This document shows positions 1 to 9,379 of a DNA stretch of 35,671 nt, piece by piece. The DNA is taken from assembly GCA_036393835.1 (NCBI GenBank), contig DASWGI010000084.1, forward strand, positions 1 to 35,671, in the 5' to 3' direction. The number at the start of each line of letters is the position of its first letter. Position 1 is the stretch's first letter. A model generated the notes under the pieces. That model was not told the origin of the DNA and made no database searches. It saw only the letters and a program-made list of their open reading frames with translations. The DNA is from VBKO01 sp036393835 (GTDB lineage Bacteria; Myxococcota; Myxococcia; Myxococcales; 40CM-4-68-19). The position numbers and the translations under genes are program-made.

Positions 1-663
1 GCGGCGCAGCAATACGTAGACGGCGCCGAGGCCGCCGTCGTGGGGGCGGGCGGTGGCGAAGGCCAGGACGTGGTCCGAGAAGCGGGCCGTCTTCATCCAG
101 CGCTTCAGGGCGTCCTTGAGGACGGGCATCTGGTCCTTCGAGTGCAGCCCGCGGCCGTGCACCACGAGGACGCAGCGCTTGCCGCCGTGCCGGGAGCGGG
201 CCAGGAACGACTCCAGCTCCGCGCGCGCCTCCTCGCGGGTGAGCCCGTGCAGGTCGACGTGACCCTGCACCGCGAAGTCGCCGCGCCGCAGCCGCCGCAG
301 CACGTGGTGGTCCAGGCCGCGCGCCGAGCCCTCGATGAACTCGTCCGAGTCGGCGATGTCGAACGGCGCCGCGCCGTTCACCAGCGCGCGAAGCTCGTCG
401 TAGGCGGCCAGCTCCGGGTCGAGCGGTCCGTACGCCGTGGCGATCGGTTCCGGATCGGGCTTGATCCGCGCGCTCCGGTCCTCGAGCGGCGCCGCTCCCT
501 CGACCGCCAGCGCCCACAGGTCCTCGTCGGAGAGCGGGCGCCGGGCATCCGCGGGCGGCGGGGCGGGAGGAGCGGGGGCCGCGGGAGCGGGTTTCTCCGG
601 CGGGGTGGGTCTGTCCAGCTTGAGCGGCTCGAACGGGTTGTTGAACGGCTTCTTCCTCGGCAC
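1..663 (-). CDS. Smr-domain protein (MutS2 C-terminal-like), 3' end cut by window
   Basis: The visible part is 221 codons from a GTG start (protein begins PRKKPFNNPFEP); the stop lies beyond the left edge. An N-terminal Pro/Ala-rich linker (about residues 15-45) is followed by a C-terminal Smr domain with the two hallmark motifs, VDLHGLTREEA and VVHGRGLHS. Stand-alone Smr proteins are small DNA- or RNA-processing nucleases related to the MutS2 C-terminus; the substrate here cannot be told from sequence. The GTG lies 13 bases after the stop of the sigma-54 regulator, so it is probably co-transcribed. The text reaches a YVLLRR end typical of Smr domains, so only a few residues should be missing. 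Confidence 0.85.
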   Translation of the reverse strand, partial: MPRKKPFNNPFEPLKLDRPTPPEKPAPAAPAPPAPPPADARRPLSDEDLWALAVEGAAPLEDRSARIKPDPEPIATAYGPLDPELAAYDELRALVNGAAPFDIADSDEFIEGSARGLDHHVLRRLRRGDFAVQGHVDLHGLTREEARAELESFLARSRHGGKRCVLVVHGRGLHSKDQMPVLKDALKRWMKTARFSDHVLAFATARPHDGGLGAVYVLLRR

Positions 664-676
664 GGCGGGGAGCTTA

Positions 677-2080
<1,404 letters not shown>

Positions 2081-2110
2081 CGCGGAAGGCATCTCATAAG
2101 GGCCGCGCTG

Positions 2111-2129
2111 TGAAAAGCACAGCGCCGCC
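2111..2129 (+). repeat. Half copy of the GC-palindrome repeat
   Basis: TGAAAAGCACAGCGCCGCC matches 17 of 19 bases of 11777-11795 (TGAAAAGCGTAGCGCCGCC), the left flank and arm of the full palindrome there. The right arm is missing; a full copy follows at 2142-2170. Confidence 0.6.
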
Positions 2130-2141
2130 GCCAATCTCAAG

Positions 2142-2170
2142 AGCGCAGCGCCGCCCTATCGGCGGCGGCT
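2142..2170. repeat. REP-like GC palindrome, copy A
   Basis: The arms GCGCCGCC and GGCGGCGG flank a short CTATC loop, preceded by AGCGCA. The same design, with conserved flank, occurs at 11782-11811 and 27951-27980. This copy lies between the histidine kinase stop (2179-2181) and the response regulator start. Its place inside a gene run suggests a transcript-end or mRNA-stabilising hairpin, or a mobile REP-type element, not a full terminator, since no U-run follows. Confidence 0.7.
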
Positions 2171-2178
2171 GGCGGCGA

Positions 2179-5100
2179 CTACCCGGAGAGCGGCAGGAGC
2201 AGGTGGAACTCGGTGCCGCGCTCGCTGTCCGAAAGCAACGCGCGGCCTCCGTGGCCCTCGGCGATGCGCTTGACCACCGCCAGGCCGAGCCCGGTGCCGG
2301 TCGGCTTGGTGGTGAAGAACGGCTGGAACACCTTCGAGCGCGCCTCGGGTGGGACGCCCACCCCGGTGTCGTGCACCGCGATGCGCGCCTGCGGCCCGGC
2401 GTCGGAGAGCACCCGGGCCGCGCTCACCGTCAGGACCCCGCCGTGCGGCATCGCCTGCAGCGAGTTGGTCACTAGATTTACCACCGCCTGGCGCAAGAGG
2501 CGCGCGTCGGCGCGCACCGGCGGCAGGCCCGGCTCGATCTTGAGGCGCACCTCGACCGAGCTCTCCTCGCCCGGGCTCTTCGTCGAGGCGATCGCCTCCT
2601 CCAGGACGGGCTGCAGCGCCACCGGCTGCAAGGTGGGCCGCAGCGGCCGCGAGTAGTCGAGCAGGTCGCCCACCATCCGGTTCAGGCGGTCCGACTCCTC
2701 GCCGACGATGTCCAGGAGGAGCCGCACGTCGCCTTCGGGCTGCAGCAGGCGCTTCAAGCTGCCCAGCGAGTTGAAGATCACGCCCAGGGGGTTTCGCACC
2801 TCGTGGGCGACCGAGGCCGCCATCTCGCCCAGGGCCGCGAGGCGCTCGCGCTCGATCAGCTCGGCCTGCGCGCGCGCCAGCTCGGCGTAGCTCTTGCGCA
2901 GGTCCTCGTAGAGGCGGGCGGAGAGGAGCGCGAGCGCGATCTGCTGGCAGACCGCCGTCGTCCGCTCCATCTCGGCCTGGGTGAACACCCGCGACCGCTC
3001 GGTATCGTCGAGCGTGACCACGCCCAGCACCTCGCCGTGCGCGACGAGCGGCACCACCAGCACCGCGCGCTCCCCCAGGTGCTCGACCAGCCGCCGCGAG
3101 GCCACCCGCAGCAGCATCGGGCCCTGCGCCTGGACGGCACGCCGTTGGCGGACCACCTCCGCGGAGAGCGAGGGCTGGTCGAGCCGCAGCTCCACGCCGC
3201 GCATGAACTCCTCGTGCTCGGGGCTGCACGCCGCGACCCGCAGGACCTGCGCCGCCGGATCGAGCAGCAGCACGAACCAGTTGCTCGCGTCCACCAGCTT
3301 GCGCAGCGTCTGCCCCGCGGCCCTCAGCAGCGGCTTGATCTCCAGCGCGCCGGCGAACGAGCGGCTCACCTCGTTGAGCAGCGTCATCTCCTCCGCGCGG
3401 GCGCGCTGCTCGGCGTAGAGGCGGGCGTTCTCCAGCGCCACCGAGAGCTGCGCGCAGACCGCGTCGAGGATGCGCAGCTCGTCGGCGGTGAAGTCGCGCT
3501 CTCCCACGCGCGCCAGGCACAGCGCCCCCAGGACGCCGCGCCCGCCGGGGAGCCGCACCGCCGCGCAGCGAGCCAGGCGCACCGGGCCCGATCCCGTGCG
3601 CAACGTGCAGGACGCGAGCACCGTCTGCTGCAGCTGCGCCGCGCAGCCGGGCCCGCCGGCCCACGGGACGCGCGCCGGCAGGCGGTCCGCGGGGCCCGCC
3701 TTGGCCTGCGCCCAGGAGAGCCGCAGCTCTCCCTCCGCGGCGGGCTGCTCGTACACCGCCGCCAGGTCCGCCTCAACGAGTTGCAGCAGGCGCGCGCTGG
3801 CGGACTCCAACAGTTCGCGCTGATCGAGCTTGCCGGTGATGGCGCCCGACAGATCCTGAAGGAGGGCCAGCTCGTCGGCGCGGCGGCGCTCCCGCTCGAA
3901 GACGTCGGCGCCCGCCACCGCCGCCGAGAGGAGCTGCGCGACGTGGCTGGCGAGCCGCAGGTCCTGGGCGGCGAAGATCCGCTCTCCGCGGGACATGAGG
4001 GTGAGCACGCCCACCGGAACGTCGTGCGACATGAGCGGCACGGTGAGCACGGAGCGCGAGCGGAAACGCTGCACGACGGCGGGATCGATGCGCTCGTCGG
4101 CAGCCGCGTCGGGGGCCGCCTGCGGCTGCCGGCTGGAGAACGCGAGCGTCGCCATCGAGCGCGTGTTCATCGGCAGGGTGAAGCCGGGGACGACGCCGGG
4201 AGGCGCCTCGGGGTCCTCCACCGCCGCCAGCTGCAGCGCCGCTCCGCCGGGCTCGGGCAGGTAGAGGTACGCGGCGCTGCACCGCAGGACGCGCACCGCG
4301 ACGCGCGCGCCGGCCTGCAGCACGCGCGACAGGTCCAGGTGCCCCAGAGCCGACTGCCCCAGCTCCAGCAAGAGCGAGAGCTCCTCCACCCGGCGGTGCG
4401 TCTGCTCGAACAACGTCGCGGTGAGCAGCGTGACGGCGAGCTGCGCTCCCAGGGTGGAGAGGAGGCGCAGGTCCTCGGTGCCGACGGGGGAGTCCCGCAC
4501 CGCGAGCAGCACGCCGTGCACCGCGTCTCCGACCTGCAGGGGCAGGGCGATGGCATTGTGCCCCTCGGCGGGCGGCAGCGGCATGCCGGCGGGGGCCACC
4601 GGGACCACGCCGTGAGGCGGCGTGCTCAGGCGGCGCGACGAGGGGCCGACCGCGCCGTCGGGTCCGACCGTGAAGAGCACCGGCTCGCCCGACCGCGCGC
4701 TCTCGGCCCAGGGCGTCGGCGCGGCCAGCGGCTCGGCCGCCGCCAGCGTGCGCGCGGTGAAGCCGCGCTGCGCCGCGATCAGCAGCGCCTCGTCCTCGCG
4801 CCGGAGCACCGCCGCGCGCGGCAGCGACGCCTCGTCGGCCAGCCGTTCCAGCGCGGCGGAGAGCGACTCGCCCGAGGCGAGGCTGGCGCTGGCGCGCGCC
4901 ACGCGGTTGACCGCCAGCAGCTCGCGGTTCGAGCGCGCCAGCTCGTCCATGCGGCGCAGCGTGTCCAGCGCGGCGCCCAGTTGCTGGCCGAAGAGGCCGA
5001 AAGCGCTCGCCACGGTGGCGTCCAGGCCGGCGCCGGTGGCGGACAGCGCCAGGTGCGGCGCCCCGTCCACCGGCACCAGGCAGAACATCGCGCTGGGCGG

Positions 5101-5823
5101 AATCGCGCCCGCGAGCTGGTCGCGCTCCTTGCCGAGGGCCCGGGCGATGACGGCGGGCAGGTCCTCGATCAGCGACCCGTGGGCGCTGCCCGGCTCCGGC
5201 AACAGCTCGCGGAACGCCGCGACGGGCAGCTCCTGCGGCCAGCGCTGCCGCAGGGCCGCGATGCCGGCGTGCGCCGGCGCACCCAGGTCCAGGAGCTGGA
5301 ACGTCTCGCCGGACACCGCGCTGAAGTGGACCGAGAGCCCGGCGGCGGCCAGCCGGTCGGCCACGAGCCGGAGGATCCCCTCCTGCGTCGCCTGGCGCTG
5401 CGCGGAGACGGCCACGTCGGCGAAGGCGCGGATGAGCTGGGCGGTGCGGGCGCGGCCGCGTTCGTCGCTGCACAGGAGCAGGAAGGCGCCCGAGCCGGCG
5501 GAGGGATAGCCGGAGATGCGCACGCGCGCCGGGATCGGAGAGCCGTCGCGCGCACGCAGCGCGAAATCGTACTCCTCCAGCTCGCTCCGTCCTTCCGAGC
5601 GCGCGAGGTGGCGGGCGAGGAGCCTCTCCGCATCCTCCGGAGCGAGAAAGGCGTGGAACGGGTCCTCGGAGGCGAGCAGCTCGTCCCGCCCGCGCCCGAG
5701 CAGCCTGCAGAACCGATCGTTGGCGGCCAGCACGCGCGCGGCGCGCATCACCAGCGCCGGCATCGGGATCTGCGCGAGAAACGGATCGATCCCGTCGTCG
5801 GGCGCGATCCGCTCGGCGCTCAT
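2179..5823 (-). CDS. Large cytoplasmic sensor histidine kinase, PAS plus about five GAF domains
   Basis: A 1214-residue kinase with no membrane segment. The order seen is an N-terminal PAS-like domain (about 10-120), five GAF-like units beginning near 126, 293, 478, 648 and 808, each led by a helical linker such as ADELALLQDLSGAI, then HisKA with the phospho-accepting His1007 in SVAHEVRNPLG. The HATPase domain has N-box VVNLVTNSLQAM, G1 HDTGVGVP and G2 TGTGLGLAV. It ends with a complete catalytic core, so it should be active and senses something soluble; the GAF ligand is unknown. The ATG overlaps the selB stop by four bases (ATGA), implying coupled translation. The partner is probably the NtrC-type regulator next downstream. 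Confidence 0.93.
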   Translation of the reverse strand: MSAERIAPDDGIDPFLAQIPMPALVMRAARVLAANDRFCRLLGRGRDELLASEDPFHAFLAPEDAERLLARHLARSEGRSELEEYDFALRARDGSPIPARVRISGYPSAGSGAFLLLCSDERGRARTAQLIRAFADVAVSAQRQATQEGILRLVADRLAAAGLSVHFSAVSGETFQLLDLGAPAHAGIAALRQRWPQELPVAAFRELLPEPGSAHGSLIEDLPAVIARALGKERDQLAGAIPPSAMFCLVPVDGAPHLALSATGAGLDATVASAFGLFGQQLGAALDTLRRMDELARSNRELLAVNRVARASASLASGESLSAALERLADEASLPRAAVLRREDEALLIAAQRGFTARTLAAAEPLAAPTPWAESARSGEPVLFTVGPDGAVGPSSRRLSTPPHGVVPVAPAGMPLPPAEGHNAIALPLQVGDAVHGVLLAVRDSPVGTEDLRLLSTLGAQLAVTLLTATLFEQTHRRVEELSLLLELGQSALGHLDLSRVLQAGARVAVRVLRCSAAYLYLPEPGGAALQLAAVEDPEAPPGVVPGFTLPMNTRSMATLAFSSRQPQAAPDAAADERIDPAVVQRFRSRSVLTVPLMSHDVPVGVLTLMSRGERIFAAQDLRLASHVAQLLSAAVAGADVFERERRRADELALLQDLSGAITGKLDQRELLESASARLLQLVEADLAAVYEQPAAEGELRLSWAQAKAGPADRLPARVPWAGGPGCAAQLQQTVLASCTLRTGSGPVRLARCAAVRLPGGRGVLGALCLARVGERDFTADELRILDAVCAQLSVALENARLYAEQRARAEEMTLLNEVSRSFAGALEIKPLLRAAGQTLRKLVDASNWFVLLLDPAAQVLRVAACSPEHEEFMRGVELRLDQPSLSAEVVRQRRAVQAQGPMLLRVASRRLVEHLGERAVLVVPLVAHGEVLGVVTLDDTERSRVFTQAEMERTTAVCQQIALALLSARLYEDLRKSYAELARAQAELIERERLAALGEMAASVAHEVRNPLGVIFNSLGSLKRLLQPEGDVRLLLDIVGEESDRLNRMVGDLLDYSRPLRPTLQPVALQPVLEEAIASTKSPGEESSVEVRLKIEPGLPPVRADARLLRQAVVNLVTNSLQAMPHGGVLTVSAARVLSDAGPQARIAVHDTGVGVPPEARSKVFQPFFTTKPTGTGLGLAVVKRIAEGHGGRALLSDSERGTEFHLLLPLSG

Positions 5824-7835
5824 CGCTCCCGTTCCTTGCGCAAGACGCGCTTGTCGCCCACCCGGAGGGTGACGCGTTCCTTGTCGAACCACTCGGCGAG
5901 CGGGATGGTGAACTTCCGGCTCTGGCCGGTCAGCTCCTTGAAGCCCTGCGCGTCGATCGAGCCGTGCTGCTGGAGGTGCTCCACCAGCCGCGCGCGCAGA
6001 TCGTGGAGCGCGGCGGACGCGAACCACAGCTCCTCGCTGACCTTCACCGCCCGGCCCTTGGCGGCCAGCGACTTGAGCAACTGCTGGGTCCTCTGCGGCG
6101 TCTGCTCCGCCAGCGCGGGCAGCTCGTCGGTGCGGGGCGGGGCGAGACCCGCGGACTCGAGCACCGAGGCGAGCTTCTCCTGGGCGTCGGCGTCGGGCCC
6201 GGTGAGCGGCGCGGCCGCGCTGGCCGGCCGGACGCGCTCGGCGTCCTGGCGAAGCTCTCCCGCCTCGGCCAGCTGCGCGAGCGCGCGGGCGAAGAGGCGC
6301 GGCGGGGGCGAGCCGGCGCGCTGGCGCAGCTCCTCCTTGGCGATGCTGGGGTCGAGCGGCGATTCCCTGGCGTGGTCCGAGAGACGGGCGGCGAGCTTCA
6401 GCTCGAGCTTGCGCAACAGCCCCGCGTGCACGTAGAGGCGCGCGTCGCGATCGAAGAGCAGCGCGCGTCCGAGCTGCGCGAGCCGCTCCAGGGCCCGGTC
6501 CGCGGACTTGAAGGTGAAGGCGCCGCGCGCGGCGAGACGCGCGGGGGAGCACCCGAGGTGGCCCGACTCCAGCACCAGCTCTTCCGCCTGGGCGAGCGGG
6601 TCGTCGCCGGCCAGCGCCCGCAACGCCTGAACGTCCGCCTCGCGGCGGCGCCGCCGGCGCGGCGCGACCGACAGGATCCGCCCGCCGCCCAGGGTGCTGG
6701 CATGCGCCCGCGCAGCCGCGGCGAGCCGCCCGGGCGCCGGCGCGGAGCCCTCGGCCGGCTTCCCCAGCTCGCCGCGGAGGAGGAAGCGAAGCCCTGCTAG
6801 CGCCGCCACGGGGGTGCCCAGCCGCAGCTGGGCCACCGCGCGCTCGCCGGGGAGCAGCTGGGCGCGATCGACCAGGGCGACCACGGCCTGCGCCTGGGCG
6901 GTGCCGATGTGGGCGAGCAGGCGCGTGCGATCCTTGAGCGGCCGCGCCGCCCAGGGGAGCAGCTCCAGCTCGACGTCCAGCACGTGGGCAGGCCCGGTCG
7001 CCTCGAGCGTGCCGGCAGCCACCAGCGCCGATCCGCGGGGCGCGCCCGCCACCTCGATCCCGGCGAGGTTGGCCGCCGTCCGCTGTCCCGCCTGCGCGCG
7101 GGGAACGGTCTGCCCGTGCACCTGGACGCCGCGGACGCGCACGCCGCGGGCCGTGGCGGACGCGCCGACCACGTCGACCTCGTCGCCGGCCTGCAGCGCG
7201 CCGGAGAACAACGTCCCGGTGACCACCGTGCCGAATCCCTTCACGCCGAAGGACCGGTCGAGCGGGAGGAACAGCGGCCCCTGGTCCGAGCGCGGCGTAT
7301 CGAGCTGCATGCGCACCGCCACGGCGATGGCGCGGACCAGCTCCGGCAGGCCCTGCCCGGTGCGCGCCGAGCACTCCACGATGGGCGCCTCTTCCAGGAA
7401 CGATCCGGCCAGGAGGTCCTTCAGCTCGAGGAGCAGGAGGTCGCGGTGGTCGAGGCCCAATGCGGGCAGGAGGTCGGACTTGGTGAGCGCGACGACGCCC
7501 GCCTTCACCCCCAGCAGCCGGAGCACGTCGAGGTGCTCCGCCGTCTGCGGCATGGGGCCCTCGTCGGCCGCCACGCACAGCACGGCGACGTCCACCCCGA
7601 AGGCCGCGCCGACCATCGCGCGCAGGAAGCGCTCGTGGCCGGGCACGTCCACCACCCCCGCCGTGCCGATCCCGGGCAGCTCCAGGTGGGCGTAGCCCGC
7701 CTCCAGCGTGATGCCGCGCCGCTTCTCTTCCGGAAGCCGGTCGGTGTCGATGCCCGTCAGCGCCTTGACCAGCGCCGTCTTGCCGTGGTCGACGTGCCCG
7801 GCGGTTCCGATCACCACTCGCAGCGGGGCGCTCAC
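5820..7835 (-). CDS. selB: Selenocysteine-specific translation elongation factor SelB
   Basis: A 671-residue translation GTPase that carries Sec-tRNA to UGA codons marked by a SECIS hairpin. G-domain motifs are at the start: GHVDHGKT (13-20), DVPGH (63-67) and TKSD (118-121). EF-Tu-like barrel domains follow, and the C-terminal winged helices end with the SelB-typical run TGQSRKFTIPLAEWFDKERV then VGDKRVL. The length fits the family. The start is GTG at 7835, which overlaps the astD stop as GTGA; the stop in turn overlaps the kinase start. Its presence implies selA, selC, selD and at least one selenoprotein elsewhere; none is seen in this window. Confidence 0.96.
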   Translation of the reverse strand: MSAPLRVVIGTAGHVDHGKTALVKALTGIDTDRLPEEKRRGITLEAGYAHLELPGIGTAGVVDVPGHERFLRAMVGAAFGVDVAVLCVAADEGPMPQTAEHLDVLRLLGVKAGVVALTKSDLLPALGLDHRDLLLLELKDLLAGSFLEEAPIVECSARTGQGLPELVRAIAVAVRMQLDTPRSDQGPLFLPLDRSFGVKGFGTVVTGTLFSGALQAGDEVDVVGASATARGVRVRGVQVHGQTVPRAQAGQRTAANLAGIEVAGAPRGSALVAAGTLEATGPAHVLDVELELLPWAARPLKDRTRLLAHIGTAQAQAVVALVDRAQLLPGERAVAQLRLGTPVAALAGLRFLLRGELGKPAEGSAPAPGRLAAAARAHASTLGGGRILSVAPRRRRRREADVQALRALAGDDPLAQAEELVLESGHLGCSPARLAARGAFTFKSADRALERLAQLGRALLFDRDARLYVHAGLLRKLELKLAARLSDHARESPLDPSIAKEELRQRAGSPPPRLFARALAQLAEAGELRQDAERVRPASAAAPLTGPDADAQEKLASVLESAGLAPPRTDELPALAEQTPQRTQQLLKSLAAKGRAVKVSEELWFASAALHDLRARLVEHLQQHGSIDAQGFKELTGQSRKFTIPLAEWFDKERVTLRVGDKRVLRKERER

Positions 7836-9301
7836 TCGTCCACCCAAGAGACGCCCGGCGCCAGCCTGGCACGGTCCAGGCGCGGCTCGCCCTGCAGGAT
7901 CGCCACCGGCGCCGCGCAATACAGCGTGGAGAAGAGGCCGGCGGGCCGGTGGTTCCCGCTGCGCTTCAGGCCGCCGAACGGCAAGCGCCCGCTGGCGCCG
8001 ACCGTGGGCGCGTTCCAGTTCACCACGCCGCACTCGAGCCCGGAGAGGCACCGCTCGAACGCCTCGCGGCTCGCGGTGTGGACGCTCGCGGCCAGTCCGT
8101 AGTCGGTGGCGTTGGCGATGGCCACGGCCTCGTCTGCGGTGGCCGCGTCGTAGACGGCCAGGTCCGGGCCGAACAGCTCCTCCCGCTCGTACGCGGAGCC
8201 CTTGCGCTCGCGCACGCGGTGCACGCCCGGCGTGACGTAGGATCCCCGCAGGCCACCCGGGGAGAGCGGACGCGGCTCGAGCACCGTCTCGGCCGCTTTG
8301 CTTACGCCGGCGAGGAACTTCGCCAGGGCCGCTTCCGACGCGAGCGGCCCCATGAACACGCCGTCCCGCATCGGGTGCCCGATGGAGAGCCGCTGCGCGG
8401 CCGCCGCGATGCGGGCAGCGAGCGCATCGGCGCGCGCCGGCGGGCCCTCGACGATCAGCCGGCTGGCGGCGGTGCAACGCTGCCCGGCGGAGACGAACGC
8501 GGAGAAGACGGCGTCGTAGATCGCCTTGTCCAGGTCGGCGTCGCGCAGCACCAGGGCGGCGTTCTTCCCACCCATCTCCAGCGCGAGCAGCTTGGTCTGC
8601 CCCAGGCAGGCGCGCTGGATGGCCTGGCCGACCGCCCAGCTCCCGGTGAACAGCACTCCGTCCACCCCTGGATGCACGGCGAGCGCGGCGCCCACCGGGC
8701 CCGGGCCCTGCACCAGGTTGAACACGCCCGGCGGGACGCCCGCCTCGGCCAGACAGCGCGCGTACAGCTCCGCCGCGTGCGGCGCGATCTCGCTCGGCTT
8801 GAACACCACCGCGTTCCCGCAGGCGAGCGCCGGCAGCACGTGCCCGTTGGGGAGGTGCACGGGGAAGTTGAACGGTCCCAGCACCGCCAGGACGCCCAGC
8901 GGCCGGAAGCGGCACTCCGCGCCGGCCTGGCCGGGCGCGGGGAACGGCGCCACCAGCCGCAGACCGTCCTCCACCGTGATCGCCGCCTTGGCCACGCAGG
9001 CCTGCACCTCGGCGCGCGACTCCCACAGGGGCTTTCCCACGTCGAGCGCGATGGCGCGCGCCAGCTCCTCCTCGCGCGCCTTCAGCACCTCGCCGATGCG
9101 GCGGACCAGGGCGGTCCGCTCGGCGGGAGGCCGGGCTGCCCAGGAAGGTTGCGCCGCGCGCGCCGCGTCCACGGCCCCGTCCACCTGCGAGGCGGCCCAT
9201 CCGTGGCGGCCGAGGAGGACGGTGACGTCGGCCGGCGAGCGGTCCTCGATGACCCCCTCCGGGCGCTGCGGCTCGGCGAACGTTCCGGCGACGAAGTCCA
9301 C
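7832..9301 (-). CDS. astD: Succinylglutamate-semialdehyde dehydrogenase
   Basis: A 489-residue NAD(P)-dependent aldehyde dehydrogenase. The catalytic set is visible: Asn145 in GPFNFP, Glu242 in LEMGGKN and the nucleophile Cys276 in SAGQRCTAAS. The FPVHLPNGHVLPAL stretch is characteristic of the AstD group, which oxidises N-succinylglutamate semialdehyde to succinylglutamate in the arginine succinyltransferase pathway. AstA, encoded about 1.4 kb away on the same strand, supports this choice over other aldehyde dehydrogenases. The GTG start at 9301 gives MDFVAGTF and a normal family length; an upstream frame extends much further but only as antisense of the kinase gene at 9380. Confidence 0.9.
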   Translation of the reverse strand: MDFVAGTFAEPQRPEGVIEDRSPADVTVLLGRHGWAASQVDGAVDAARAAQPSWAARPPAERTALVRRIGEVLKAREEELARAIALDVGKPLWESRAEVQACVAKAAITVEDGLRLVAPFPAPGQAGAECRFRPLGVLAVLGPFNFPVHLPNGHVLPALACGNAVVFKPSEIAPHAAELYARCLAEAGVPPGVFNLVQGPGPVGAALAVHPGVDGVLFTGSWAVGQAIQRACLGQTKLLALEMGGKNAALVLRDADLDKAIYDAVFSAFVSAGQRCTAASRLIVEGPPARADALAARIAAAAQRLSIGHPMRDGVFMGPLASEAALAKFLAGVSKAAETVLEPRPLSPGGLRGSYVTPGVHRVRERKGSAYEREELFGPDLAVYDAATADEAVAIANATDYGLAASVHTASREAFERCLSGLECGVVNWNAPTVGASGRLPFGGLKRSGNHRPAGLFSTLYCAAPVAILQGEPRLDRARLAPGVSWVDE

Positions 9302-9379
9302 GGCAGGCGAATAACACTGCCGTGCCCCCGCTGGCCACGCGGAAAGGCGCGCAGAGGGTCCGCGCTGTATAGATGCGCG

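Noticed and set aside
2803..6435. A 1210-codon plus-strand open frame
   Set aside because: It is antisense to the kinase and selB, and its translation is low-complexity Arg/Gln/His/Ala without any domain.
5820..7835. A selenoprotein gene near selB
   Set aside because: No gene in the window shows a family break at an in-frame TGA with homology continuing beyond it.
2179..7872. A single open frame of about 1900 codons on the minus strand
   Set aside because: Only the part from ATG 5823 encodes a kinase; the rest is an out-of-frame reading of selB, kept open by high G+C.
9361..9379. Promoter for the truncated kinase (TATAGA at 9368-9373)
   Set aside because: The -10-like sequence is reasonable, but no -35 match lies at a proper distance, so it is not listed as a site.
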